64,000 nucleotides of DNA from Streptomyces sp. NRRL WC-3626 (GTDB lineage: Bacteria > Actinomycetota > Actinomycetes > Streptomycetales > Streptomycetaceae), in the NCBI RefSeq assembly GCF_000718785.1, contig NZ_JOCA01000004.1:62001-126000 (forward strand), written 5' to 3'. Positions 8,273 to 16,396 of the stretch are shown here, in pieces. The notes under the pieces are model-generated. The model saw nothing but the letters and a program-made list of their open reading frames with translations. It made no database searches and had not been told where the DNA came from. A program made the position numbers and the translations under genes. The stretch's first letter is position 1, and every line of letters starts with the position of its first letter.

Positions 8273-8653
8273 ATGGTGGTGACCTTCAAAGTGACCGACG
8301 GGGAGCACGGCGAATGGGCCGTGCTCCGGGTGTCGGGCGAGCTGGACCTGGTGACGTCCCCGGTGCTGCGCCAGCGGGTGCACGACGTGGTGGCCGAGGG
8401 CAGGCACAGCCTCGTCCTCGATCTGTCCGAGGTGTGGTTCTGCGACTCCAGCGGCGTCGGTGTGCTCATAGGCTCCCGTCGGCTGCTCCGGTCCTGCCAG
8501 GGCAGTCTGCGGCTGATCCTCCCCGCGCGGGGCGCCGCCGACGGCAGTCACGTCAACAAGGTGCTCGGCGCCCTCGGGGTCCGCCGCCTCTTCGAGATCC
8601 ACCCGGACGTGCTCTCCGCGGTCGAGGAGGACCCCCGTCCGCTGTCCGCCTGA
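8273..8653 (+). CDS. STAS-domain anti-sigma factor antagonist
   Basis: 126 residues, one STAS domain for its full length (VLRVSGELDLVTSPVLRQRV at the start of the fold). The phosphorylation segment FCDSSGVGVL places the candidate phospho-serines at 59 and 60, as in SpoIIAA/RsbV. In that family the unphosphorylated form frees a sigma factor by binding an RsbW-type kinase/anti-sigma. A suitable kinase-fold protein is encoded nearby at 9603-10139. ATG 8273 has GAGGGG just upstream. The protein is cytoplasmic. Its true partner kinase is uncertain because Streptomyces has many such ATPases. Confidence 0.9.
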   Translation: MVVTFKVTDGEHGEWAVLRVSGELDLVTSPVLRQRVHDVVAEGRHSLVLDLSEVWFCDSSGVGVLIGSRRLLRSCQGSLRLILPARGAADGSHVNKVLGALGVRRLFEIHPDVLSAVEEDPRPLSA

Positions 8654-8802
8654 GCCGTGTGCGGGCGCTTGCACGTGTCACACGCGTGTCCCGTTATTCC
8701 CCCGGTCTTGGTCCGGGCGTCGTTTTCGCGCACCCCGAAGGCCCTTCACGACGTACGCTCCCAGCGAGACGACCCACCGACCTAAGGCGGCCTGAGAGAG
8801 AC

Positions 8803-9315
8803 ATGGTCACCAGCGAGAACGAGCGCAGGATCGCGGCCCGGTTCGCCGGCTTCGACCAGGACGGCAACGGCTACATCGACCGCGAGGACTTCAGCGCGGC
8901 GGCCAAGGCGCTGCTCGCCGAGTTCGCCGTCGCGGCCCGCTCCGACAGGGGCCAGGCCCTGTACATCGGTGCCGAGGCGTTCTGGCAGGGCATGGCGGGC
9001 ATCGCGGACCGCGACGGCGACCAGCGCATCACGCGCGAGGAGTTCGTCAACGGAGCGGTCAAGCGACTGCACGACAACCCGGACCGGTTCGCCGAGATCG
9101 CCCGCCCCTTCCTGCACGCGGCGCTCGCCGTCGCGGACACCGACGGCGACGGTGCGGCCACCGTCGAGGACGCCGCGCGTGTCCTGAGGGTGCTCGGCGT
9201 CCCCGAGGACCTCGCCCGTACGTCCGCCGCCGCGCTGGACTCCGACGGCGACGGCAGGATCGGCGAGGACGAGACCGTACGGTCCTTCGCCCGGTACTTC
9301 ACCGTTCCCGAGTAG
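8803..9315 (+). CDS. Calerythrin-like EF-hand calcium-binding protein
   Basis: 170 residues with four canonical 12-residue EF-hand loops at 18-29 (DQDGNGYIDRED), 69-80, 112-123 and 146-157. In loops 2-4 positions 1, 3 and 5 are all Asp; loop 1 has Asn at position 5. Loops 1 and 3 carry Asp instead of Glu at position 12, which can weaken Ca binding or favour Mg. There is no signal peptide or membrane segment. The size and arrangement match the calerythrin/Cab family of actinomycetes, cytosolic calcium buffers or sensors linked to development. ATG 8803 is preceded by GAGAGAG. It lies between two anti-sigma network genes, but no functional link is shown. Confidence 0.92.
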   Translation: MVTSENERRIAARFAGFDQDGNGYIDREDFSAAAKALLAEFAVAARSDRGQALYIGAEAFWQGMAGIADRDGDQRITREEFVNGAVKRLHDNPDRFAEIARPFLHAALAVADTDGDGAATVEDAARVLRVLGVPEDLARTSAAALDSDGDGRIGEDETVRSFARYFTVPE

Positions 9316-9340
9316 GCCGCCTCCCGCGCGGATGTCACGG

Positions 9341-9359
9341 ATCGTGGCATCGCCATGAT
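9341..9359 (+). terminator. Short hairpin after the EF-hand gene
   Basis: atcgtggc-atc-gccatgat, 8-bp arms with one G-T pair, 26 bp after the stop codon. Plausible terminator; no T-run. Confidence 0.35.
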
Positions 9360-9602
9360 CACGGAGCGTTGGTGCCGGCGCGTGGCTCGCGTCGCACAGT
9401 ATGCCGCACGTGTGCTCCTTGGCGCTGGAATATGCCCGAAGCGCTTGTTGGCGTGACTGTGTGTCAACCATGCTGGTGTGCAAGGGAATCACGTTCCGTG
9501 ACACCTGTCCGGGGCGTTGTTCCGGCCATGCAGAAAATGGCTACGATCGTGGCCCTCGTGAGGCGCGAGGCCAAGTGTCCGCCGGTTCGGATGGTGTGAG
9601 CG

Positions 9603-10139
9603 GTGCAGGTGCTTCAAGTGCAGCTGGAGATCCGGCCCGACCCCGCTGAGGTGGGAAGGGCCCGGAGGTGGGCCCGCTCACGGCTGGCCGGTTCGGGCAT
9701 AGCGGCGGACGGGCCGCTCGCCGAGACGCTGATCCTGCTGGTGTCGGAGCTGGTCACCAACGCGGTGGTGCACACGGGGTGTGCGGCCGTGGTGCGGCTG
9801 TCCCTGCCGGGGGTGGGCCCGGATGCGGAGGCCTCGGGCGCGGGCTCGGCTTCGGGCGCGGACTCGGCTTCGGGCGCGGGCGCGGGCTCGGGCTCGGGCG
9901 AGGAGGGCGTCGTGCGTCTGGAGGTCGCCGACCGTAGCGGGCGGGCGCCGGTGCCGCGGTGTGTGGACGGTGAGGCCACCGGGGGGCGGGGGCTCGCTCT
10001 GGTGGACGGGCTGGCCGATCGGTGGGGGTGGAGCGCGGAGGGGGCCGGGAAGCGGATCTGGTGCGAGCTGGATCGCCTGGGCGGGGGTTGTGAGCGGGGC
10101 ACCGCCGTGTACGGCGGGGCGGCGTACCAGGCGGTGTGA
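9603..10139 (+). CDS. RsbW-type ATP-binding protein (HATPase_c fold), probable anti-sigma/serine kinase
   Basis: 178 residues. The GHKL ATPase motifs are present: N-box SELVTNAVVH, a G1-like ADRSG and a G2-like GGRGLALVDGLADRWG. In this family such single-domain proteins phosphorylate STAS antagonists and/or hold sigma factors. Between the N-box and the following strand is an insertion of about 25 residues made only of Ala, Ser, Gly, Asp and Glu (DNA 9832-9905), reflecting near-repeats of an 18-bp unit; it should be a flexible loop. GTG 9603 is the only start near the fold boundary, and TACGAT near 9540 could be its -10. The STAS gene at 8273 is a candidate partner. Confidence 0.85.
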   Translation: MQVLQVQLEIRPDPAEVGRARRWARSRLAGSGIAADGPLAETLILLVSELVTNAVVHTGCAAVVRLSLPGVGPDAEASGAGSASGADSASGAGAGSGSGEEGVVRLEVADRSGRAPVPRCVDGEATGGRGLALVDGLADRWGWSAEGAGKRIWCELDRLGGGCERGTAVYGGAAYQAV

Positions 10140-10501
10140 GGACGCGGGAGCGCTCGGGGCGTCCGGCTGTGCGGCGGGTGCGGGTTCGTGGTGGTTTCTC
10201 GCGCGGTTCCCCGCGCCCCTGACGGGATTGCCCGCGCCCCCCTGAAGAGGTGGGGCGGAGTGGTGCGCCGGGTGTGCTTCCGTGCGCCGCGGCGGGGAAA
10301 AGGGTGTATGCGGCAAGTGGGGTATTTGCGAGCGAATCGGTGTTGACGTGTCGTGGCCGTCTGATCACGCTGTTCGTCAGCGATTCGCCGCGAGGGGACG
10401 GCGAGGGCGGCGACGGGAGCCCTCGACGAGTGTGGGTCGTGACGAAGAGCGGTGCGGCGCTGACGTGCTCGGGGCGGACGGCGCCGCACCGCCGCCGGCG
10501 G
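10140..10501. other. Gene-free stretch between convergent genes
   Basis: 362 bp between the convergent ATPase and GlxA-type genes. It contains the inverted copy of the dispersed repeat (cgcgcggttccccgcgcccctg, 10200-10221) and a second GC block just after it. The open frames that cross it have poor third-position bias and no recognisable domain. No promoter or RNA gene is evident. Confidence 0.5.
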
Positions 10502-11524
10502 TCAGGGTGCCGCGGAGTTGTCCACAGGCTGTGGACAGTCGGCCGCTCCCGCCCGGAAGGTCCGCCGGTACGCCGTCGGTGTCACCCCCAGCGCCGCCTG
10601 GAGGTGCTGCCGCATCGACTGCGCCGTGCCGAAACCGGCGTCGCGCGCCACCTGGTCCACGGACAGCTCCGTGGACTCGAGCAGATGCCGCACCCGCTCC
10701 ACCCGCTGCTGTGTCAGCCACTGCCCCGGACTGACACCCGACTCCTCCCGGAAACGGCGGGTGAAGGTGCGTACCGACATCGACTCCCGCGCGGCCAGGT
10801 CACGCAGCTGGATCGGCTCGTGCAGCCGGTCCAGCGCCCACGCGCGTGCGCCGCTCGTGGAGGCCTGCTGCGGATCGGGCACCGGCCGCCGGATGTACTG
10901 GGCCTGCCCGCCGTCCCGGTGCGGCGGTACGACCGTACGGCGGGCCACCTCGTTGGCGACGACGGCGCCGTGATCGCGCCGCACCATGTGCAGGCACAGG
11001 TCGATCCCGGCCGCCACGCCCGCCGACGTCAGGATCGAGCCGTCGTCGACGAACAGCACGTTCGGGTCGACCTCGACCCGCGGGAACAGCCGCTGGAGAC
11101 GCTCGGCGTCCGCCCAGTGCGTGGTCGCGGGCCGGCCGTCGAGATACCCGGCGGCGGCGAGGACGTACACGCCCGTGCAGATGGAGGCGAGCCGGGTGCC
11201 GGGGCGGATACGGGCCAGGGCGGCGGCCAGCTCGTCGGTCAGCTCCCCCCGCTCGAACACCGGGCCGAGCTCGTACGACGCCGGGACGATCACGGTGTCG
11301 GCGGTGGCGAGCGCCTCGGGGCCGTGGGCGACGTGGATGGCGAAGTCGGCGTCGGTCTCCACCGGTCCGGGCGGCCGGACCGAGCAGGTGATCACCTCGT
11401 ACAGGTGCCGGCCCCGCTCGTCCTTCGGGCGGCCGAAGATGCGGTGCGGGATGCCCAGCTCGAACGGGAGCAGCCCGTCGAGGGCGAGGACGACGACGCG
11501 GTGGGGCCGGAAACCGGGAGCCAT
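10502..11524 (-). CDS. GlxA-family AraC-type transcriptional regulator
   Basis: 340 residues. An N-terminal DJ-1/PfpI-like domain (about 8-190) keeps the nucleophile-elbow Cys in LASICTGVYVLAAAG; a C-terminal AraC/XylS domain (about 225-325) carries two helix-turn-helix motifs (LRDLAARESMSVRTFTRRFR and the QVARDAGFGTAQSMRQH region). In this family the first domain is thought to sense a small molecule rather than act as a protease. ATG 11524 is the natural start. The MFS gene is divergent, 71 bp away, and is the obvious candidate target. Its last codons overlap a palindrome resembling paired DnaA boxes (10518-10538). Confidence 0.93.
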   Translation of the reverse strand: MAPGFRPHRVVVLALDGLLPFELGIPHRIFGRPKDERGRHLYEVITCSVRPPGPVETDADFAIHVAHGPEALATADTVIVPASYELGPVFERGELTDELAAALARIRPGTRLASICTGVYVLAAAGYLDGRPATTHWADAERLQRLFPRVEVDPNVLFVDDGSILTSAGVAAGIDLCLHMVRRDHGAVVANEVARRTVVPPHRDGGQAQYIRRPVPDPQQASTSGARAWALDRLHEPIQLRDLAARESMSVRTFTRRFREESGVSPGQWLTQQRVERVRHLLESTELSVDQVARDAGFGTAQSMRQHLQAALGVTPTAYRRTFRAGAADCPQPVDNSAAP

Positions 11525-11595
11525 GGCCCGATCCTAGCGAATGCTGTCCCTCGGGCCACTCGTTGCCTCCTGTTCCGTCACGGAAGCTCTATGGC

Positions 11596-12918
11596 GTGAC
11601 CCAGACAAGTCAGTCCGCCGCCGTCGTGGAGCCGACCGCGGGCGGTGGCCCGAAGCCGAGCCGTGTCCGTGTGCACCGCGCGTGGTTCGTCGCCGCCGTC
11701 ACCTTCGTGACGATCATCGGTGCGGCCGCCTTCCGCTCCGTACCGGGCCTGTTCATCGACCCGCTGCACGACGAGTTCGGCTGGTCGCGCGGGACCATCG
11801 GCGCGGCGGTCTCCGTGAACCTCGCGCTGTACGGGCTCACCGCGCCGTTCGCCGCCGCGCTGATGGACCGCTACGGCATCCGGAAGGTCGTCGCGGTCGC
11901 CCTCGGCGTGATCGCGCTCGGTTCGGGACTGACGGTGTGGATGACGGCGGCCTGGCAACTGCTGCTCTGCTGGGGCCTGCTGGTGGGGCTCGGCTCGGGT
12001 TCCATGGCGCTGGCCTTCGCGGCGACCGTCACCAACCGCTGGTTCACCGAACGGCGGGGCCTGGTCAGCGGCATCCTCACCGCCGCGTCCGCCTCCGGGC
12101 AGCTGATCTTCCTGCCGCTGCTGTCGTGGATCGTCACCCGGTACGAGTGGCGCCCGGCGGCCGTCACCGTGGCGCTCGCCGCGCTCGCGGTGGTCCCGTT
12201 CGTCTGGCTGCTGCTGCACGACCATCCGGCGGACGTCGGCCAGAAGCCGTACGGCGCCGCGGAGTTCGTGCCGAAGCCGGCGCCCGTTCCGGGGGCCGCG
12301 CGGCGGGCGTTGACCGTACTGTCCTCGGCGGTGCGCACGGGGCCGTTCTGGCTGCTCGCCGGGACCTTCGCGATCTGCGGCGCCTCCACCAACGGGCTGG
12401 TCCAGACCCACTTCGTGCCGGCCTCCCACGACCACGGCATGCCGGTCACCACGGCGGCGTCGCTGCTCGCGGTCATCGGTGTCTTCGACGTCGTCGGGAC
12501 GGTGGCGTCCGGGTGGTTCACTGACCGCTTCGACTCGCGGCGGCTGCTCGCGGTGTATTACGCGCTGCGGGGGATATCGCTGCTGTTCCTGCCGATCCTG
12601 CTGGCGCCGAGTGTGCATCCGCCGATGCTGTTCTTCATCGTCTTCTACGGGCTGGACTGGGTCGCCACCGTGCCGCCGACGCTGGCGCTGTGCCGGGAGC
12701 ACTACGGGGACGACAGCCCGATCGTCTTCGGCTGGGTCCTCGCGTCGCACCAGGTGGGGGCGGCGGTCGTCGCCTTCGCGGGGGGTGCGGCACGGGATGC
12801 GTTCGGCTCGTACGACGTGGTCTGGTACGCGTCGGGAGCGCTGTGCGCGGCGGCGGCGCTGATGGCGCTGGTGATCCGCCGCCGCCCGGAGCCGCCGCTC
12901 ACACCCACGACGACCTGA
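11596..12918 (+). CDS. MFS transporter (oxalate/formate antiporter-like class)
   Basis: 440 residues from GTG 11596; an upstream in-frame ATG at 11563 adds residues with no conserved character. Twelve hydrophobic segments are visible, with the MFS signature after TM2-TM3 (ALMDRYGIRKVVAV) and a repeat in the second half (WFTDRFDSRRLLAVYYALRG). The polar central loop contains HDHPADVGQKPYGA, a sequence typical of the large actinobacterial group of YbfB/OFA-like carriers. It probably exports or exchanges a small organic anion across the plasma membrane. The divergent GlxA-type regulator likely controls it. Substrate not identifiable. Confidence 0.88.
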   Translation: MTQTSQSAAVVEPTAGGGPKPSRVRVHRAWFVAAVTFVTIIGAAAFRSVPGLFIDPLHDEFGWSRGTIGAAVSVNLALYGLTAPFAAALMDRYGIRKVVAVALGVIALGSGLTVWMTAAWQLLLCWGLLVGLGSGSMALAFAATVTNRWFTERRGLVSGILTAASASGQLIFLPLLSWIVTRYEWRPAAVTVALAALAVVPFVWLLLHDHPADVGQKPYGAAEFVPKPAPVPGAARRALTVLSSAVRTGPFWLLAGTFAICGASTNGLVQTHFVPASHDHGMPVTTAASLLAVIGVFDVVGTVASGWFTDRFDSRRLLAVYYALRGISLLFLPILLAPSVHPPMLFFIVFYGLDWVATVPPTLALCREHYGDDSPIVFGWVLASHQVGAAVVAFAGGAARDAFGSYDVVWYASGALCAAAALMALVIRRRPEPPLTPTTT

Positions 12919-13054
12919 CGCCCGCCGCCCCCACGCCGCCCCGCCGCACCCGCAGCGCCCCGCTGTAGCCGCAGCCGCCCCGCCGCCTCCGCGATCCCGC
13001 GGGCATGCGTGCCGCCCCGCGCCGTCTGCGGGGAGTTATGGGCGGGCCGGCAGG

Positions 13055-14248
13055 CTAGGCGGGGAGGCGGGAGGCGTTGGCCGACCGCGCGGCCGCTCGG
13101 GCTATCCGTTGCGCGTCCAGGGCCAGTTCACGAAGGTTGCCGCTGATCGGGTTCGTGAAGCCGGTGAAGTAGAGGCCGGGGGCGGCCTCGGGCGTGCGCC
13201 CGCCGTGTGCCACCGGCCGCCCCCGCGCGTCGAGCACGCCGAGCCCGCCCACCAGCCCCTCCAGCCCCCGCGCGTACCCCGTCGCCGCCACCACCGCGTC
13301 CGGCCCGATCCGGGACCCGTCCGCCAGCACGACCTCCCCCTCCTCGAACCCCTCGACCGCCCCCACGATCTCCACAGTCCCCTTGCGCACCGCGTCGATC
13401 AGACCGACGTCCTGCACCGGAATGGCCCCTTCCCGCACCCGGCTGTACAGCCCGGAGCCGGGCAGCGGAAGCCCCCGGTCCGACAGATCCGGCAGCGCCA
13501 CCCGCGCCTGCACCCGGCACAGCCGGTCGACGAGGCCCACCGGCAGCCGCCGCACCAGCACCCCCGAGTACTGCGCCGGCCAGCCCGCCGTGGAGCGGCG
13601 CACGATGTGCGGAGGTGTACGCACCGCCAGCCGCACCCGGGACGCGCCGCCCTCCACCAGGTCCACGGCGATCTCCGCCCCCGTGTTGCCGATGCCCACC
13701 ACCAGCACGTCCCGGCCCGCGAAGGGCTTGGCGTTGCGGTACTCGGACGCGTGCAGCAGCTCACCGCCGTACGCGTCCCGGCCCGGCCAGTCGGGCACGC
13801 GGGGCGTGTGGTTGAAGCCCGTGGCGACCACGACGGCCGCGCCGGTCAGCTCACGGCCCCCGGTGGCGTGCAGCAGCCAGCCCGTGCCGTCGGGCGTGCG
13901 CTCGACCCGGGAGACCTCCACACCGGTGACGATCTCGAGGCGGTGGTGCTCGGCGTACTTCTCCAGGTACCGGACCATGTCGTCCCGGGCCACCCACCGC
14001 CCGAACCGGCGCGGCATCGGCAGCCCCGGCAGCGCGGACAGCCGCCGGGTGGTGTGCAGATGCAGCCGGTCGTAGTGGCGCCGCCAGGAGTCGCCCACGC
14101 GCTCGGAGCGCTCCAGGACCACGGCCCGCACCCCCCGGGCACGCAGGGCGTACGCGACGGCGAGCCCGCCGGGGCCGCCGCCGATGACGTACACGGGTCG
14201 GTCCGCCCGGTTCGGCGCGGGAGTGGAGAAGTCGGAGGTGTCGGCCAT
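13055..14248 (-). CDS. FAD/NAD(P)-dependent flavin monooxygenase-like oxidoreductase
   Basis: 397 residues. The N-terminal FAD-binding Rossmann motif is VYVIGGGPGGLAVAYAL, followed by the acidic end of beta-2 (LERSERVGDSWRRHYD). A second nucleotide-binding motif, VLVVGIGNTGAEIAVDL, fits NADPH. The ATG(F/Y) motif typical of flavin monooxygenases appears as VVVATGFNHTPRVPDWPG, and a second VVAATGY near the C-terminus. This resembles YUC/FMO-like and Baeyer-Villiger-related enzymes, which hydroxylate or S/N-oxidise small substrates. Start ATG 14248 is chosen because the fold begins ~15 residues later; an extension to 14350 looks non-coding. Monocistronic, substrate unknown. Confidence 0.88.
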   Translation of the reverse strand: MADTSDFSTPAPNRADRPVYVIGGGPGGLAVAYALRARGVRAVVLERSERVGDSWRRHYDRLHLHTTRRLSALPGLPMPRRFGRWVARDDMVRYLEKYAEHHRLEIVTGVEVSRVERTPDGTGWLLHATGGRELTGAAVVVATGFNHTPRVPDWPGRDAYGGELLHASEYRNAKPFAGRDVLVVGIGNTGAEIAVDLVEGGASRVRLAVRTPPHIVRRSTAGWPAQYSGVLVRRLPVGLVDRLCRVQARVALPDLSDRGLPLPGSGLYSRVREGAIPVQDVGLIDAVRKGTVEIVGAVEGFEEGEVVLADGSRIGPDAVVAATGYARGLEGLVGGLGVLDARGRPVAHGGRTPEAAPGLYFTGFTNPISGNLRELALDAQRIARAAARSANASRLPA

Positions 14249-14351
14249 GAGCGCGAGCGTAATCACGCACCAGGTTGATGGGTATCGGTCAAGACCGGAA
14301 TTGGTTGCGGATTGATCACGTGTGCGGGGATCGCGGGTACGGATGTCCACC

Positions 14352-15017
14352 TCACGGCCACAGCAGCTCCCTGCCCCACCCCTCCGCGCCCCGCCGGTAC
14401 CGCAGCCGTACGTGCCGCCGCCGCGCGTCCCCCTGGAAGAACTCCACCTCGTCCGGCCGCAGCCGGTACAGCGTCCAGGACGGCACCGGGGCGTCCGGCG
14501 CCCGCCGCGCCCGCTCCCAGGCCGTCTCCGAGGCCCGCGCCAGTTCCTCCGCCGAGCCGAGGGCCTCGCTCTGCCTGCCGGTCAGCGCCGCCGCCAGTGC
14601 CCCGGTGGAGCGGGCGTGCAGATCCGCCTGCCCCTCCCGCGCCGGAGCCGCCCCGACGGGCCCGCGCACCCGCACCTGGCGGCCCAGCACCGGCCAGTAG
14701 AAGGCCAGCGCGGCATACGGGCGCGCGGCGAGGTGGCCGCCCTTGCGGCTGTGCGCGTGCGTGGCGAAGGACCAGCCGTCGTCGTCCGCGCCGTGCAGCA
14801 TCACGATCCGTACGTCCGCCAGCCCCTCCGCGTCGGCCGTGGCCAGGGACATGGTGTGCGGCTCGGTCTGCCCGGCCGCCACCGCCTCGGCGAACCAGCG
14901 CGTGAACAGCGGCAGCGGCGCGGCGGGCGCGGTGGCCGGGTCGAACGGCGGCAGGGCGGTGACCTCCGGGTCCCACACCCGCAGCGACCTCAGCAGTTCA
15001 TGGAGGTCGGGTTCCAT
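14352..15017 (-). CDS. pdxH: Pyridoxine/pyridoxamine 5'-phosphate oxidase
   Basis: 221 residues, FMN-dependent split beta-barrel fold. It oxidises PNP or PMP to the cofactor PLP. Family marks are the FMN-binding RIVMLHGADDDGWSFATHAHSRKG segment (family: R.vLlk..d..Gf.fyTn..S.Kg), the QVRVRGPV strand, and the C-terminal extension with YRLRPDEVEFFQGD and RLRYRR that lines the substrate site in true PdxH. Compared with the E. coli enzyme the loop before FATHA is modified (HGADDDG), so substrate preference may differ. The next gene downstream on the same strand is on the far side of a 101-bp gap at the gene's start, so it is probably separately transcribed. Confidence 0.85.
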   Translation of the reverse strand: MEPDLHELLRSLRVWDPEVTALPPFDPATAPAAPLPLFTRWFAEAVAAGQTEPHTMSLATADAEGLADVRIVMLHGADDDGWSFATHAHSRKGGHLAARPYAALAFYWPVLGRQVRVRGPVGAAPAREGQADLHARSTGALAAALTGRQSEALGSAEELARASETAWERARRAPDAPVPSWTLYRLRPDEVEFFQGDARRRHVRLRYRRGAEGWGRELLWP

Positions 15018-15044
15018 GCGCCGATTGTCGGGTGTCCGGCCCGC

Positions 15045-15470
15045 TCACAGCGACCCGAGGTCCGAGGACACCCACCGCTCGGGCCGCATCCGTACGACGA
15101 CCTGCTCGCCGTGGTTCTTCCAGGCGAAGTCGACGTACCCGTCGACCTTGTCGGCCGGCAGATAGCGCGCGGAGAGCTCCCGCAGCCGCTCGATGGTGGC
15201 GGGGGCGGTGTCGAGCACCGGCCCCTCGACGGAGACGTAGCGGATGGTGGGTTCGAGGACGTCGACCAGCAGCGAGAACCGTCCCGCCGTGCCGATCAGC
15301 CGGTTCTTGCGCGAGTCACGGCCGGTCATGATCCATACGTCGCCGCCGGGCGCGTACTGGTACCAGATCGGGACGCTGAGCGGCGCGCGGCCGTCCTCCG
15401 CGTCGACCGCGAGTGCCGCGACGTGCGGCTGGGCCAGGAACTGTTCGCGCTCTTCGCGGGTCAGGGCCAT
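15045..15470 (-). CDS. Pyridoxamine 5'-phosphate oxidase-family protein (split beta-barrel flavin/F420 binder)
   Basis: 141 residues. The start at ATG 15470 is favoured because AGGAGG lies 7 nt upstream (inside an in-frame extension beginning at ATG 15491). The fold is that of small PNPOx-like proteins: PHVAALAVDAEDGRAPLSVPIWYQYAPGG, then VWIMTGRDSRKNRLIGTAGRFSL as the flavin-phosphate-binding strand-loop (split here into its parts), and a C-terminal RMRPERWVSSD strand. The gap to pdxH downstream is only 27 bp, so the two may be one unit. Members of this group bind FMN, F420 or heme and reduce small molecules; I cannot tell which. Cytoplasmic. Confidence 0.85.
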   Translation of the reverse strand: MALTREEREQFLAQPHVAALAVDAEDGRAPLSVPIWYQYAPGGDVWIMTGRDSRKNRLIGTAGRFSLLVDVLEPTIRYVSVEGPVLDTAPATIERLRELSARYLPADKVDGYVDFAWKNHGEQVVVRMRPERWVSSDLGSL

Positions 15471-15562
15471 GACGGGTTCCTCCTGCGACATAGGGGTGCG
15501 GGACGGTTCGCTGCACTGCAACACCGCCCGTACCGGCCGGTGTTCCCCCCGGGAGAACGACA

Positions 15563-15592
15563 GGCGGTGGCCCACCGGAGTGAACCACCGCC
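15563..15592 (-). terminator. Hairpin downstream of the TetR gene
   Basis: ggcggtgg (15563-15570) pairs with ccaccgcc (15585-15592), 14-nt loop, 35 bp beyond the minus-strand TetR stop and upstream of the next gene. Confidence 0.35.
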
Positions 15593-15626
15593 CGCCTGAC
15601 AGGACATGAGGGACGAGCCCGGCTTC

Positions 15627-16274
15627 CTACCTGGTCGGCTTCTTGCCCGTGACCCCCAGATGCACCAACAGCGCCAGGTTCGGCCTGAGTTCGGCCTGCT
15701 TGACGCCCCAAGAGGAGAAACCTTTCTGGTGGGAGGCGACAGCCGCCAGCATCGCCACCAGGGAGCCCGCGACCGCCGCGGGATTCACGTCCTTGTCGAT
15801 CCGCCCCTTGGCCTGCAGTTCGGCGACGGAGTCCGCCAGCGAACTGTTCACCGTGTTCAGGATCTTCATCCGGATCTTGTAGAAGCGCTTGTCGCCCTCG
15901 GCCGCGCCGAGGTCCACGACCCGCAGGATCGCGTCGTTGCTGCGCCAGAACTCCAGGAAGCCGTCGACGAGTTCCTGTGCCGTCTGCCAGCCGGCCTTCC
16001 CCGCCCAGGAGCGGCCCTCCAGCAGTTCGCTCAGCCCGGCGCTCTCGGCGGCCATGTGCTCGGCGAGCTCCAGGACGGCGCCCTCGACGTCCGGGAAGTA
16101 CTGGTAGAAGGTGGCGGGCGAGGTGCCCGCCTTCCGTGCGACATCGATGACTTTGACGTCCCGGTACGGGGAGGAGCTGAGCATCTCGCTGAGGCAGTCG
16201 AGCAGCTTCTGCCGGGTCGCCTGCCCACGCCGGCCGGCCACGCGGCCGTCGACGGTACGCACTTGTCCTGTCAT
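15627..16274 (-). CDS. TetR-family transcriptional regulator
   Basis: 215 residues. Helix-turn-helix at about 20-65: RQKLLDCLSEMLSSSPYRDV followed by DVARKAGTSPATFYQYFPDV, a strong TetR signature. The ligand-binding domain is about 80-215. ATG 16274 has the palindrome tgacgtca overlapping its first base (16274-16281), which may be chance. The plus-strand kbpA-like gene starts 122 bp away in the divergent direction and could be a target, which would place this regulator over the AfsK pathway; that link is inference. Ligand unknown. Confidence 0.92.
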   Translation of the reverse strand: MTGQVRTVDGRVAGRRGQATRQKLLDCLSEMLSSSPYRDVKVIDVARKAGTSPATFYQYFPDVEGAVLELAEHMAAESAGLSELLEGRSWAGKAGWQTAQELVDGFLEFWRSNDAILRVVDLGAAEGDKRFYKIRMKILNTVNSSLADSVAELQAKGRIDKDVNPAAVAGSLVAMLAAVASHQKGFSSWGVKQAELRPNLALLVHLGVTGKKPTR

Positions 16275-16396
16275 GACGTCAGCTTACCGACGGGTGATCT
16301 GAGCGCTATTCGGCCGACTGCAAATGGGGTGCGGGGGATCGGCGGGTCCGGTGTGCCTGGTCTGCGGCCTGCGGGCGACACGGTTACGTTGGCGGC

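Noticed and set aside
10518..10538. Replication origin
   Set aside because: Only one pair of DnaA-like words; no dnaA, dnaN or cluster of boxes.
13109..14278. 389-codon plus-strand frame opposite the FAD monooxygenase
   Set aside because: Product is His/Arg/Pro-rich with no domain; the minus strand has both nucleotide-binding motifs.
16274..16281. tgacgtca palindrome at a TetR start
   Set aside because: Only 8 bp and overlaps the start codon; expected by chance in such DNA.
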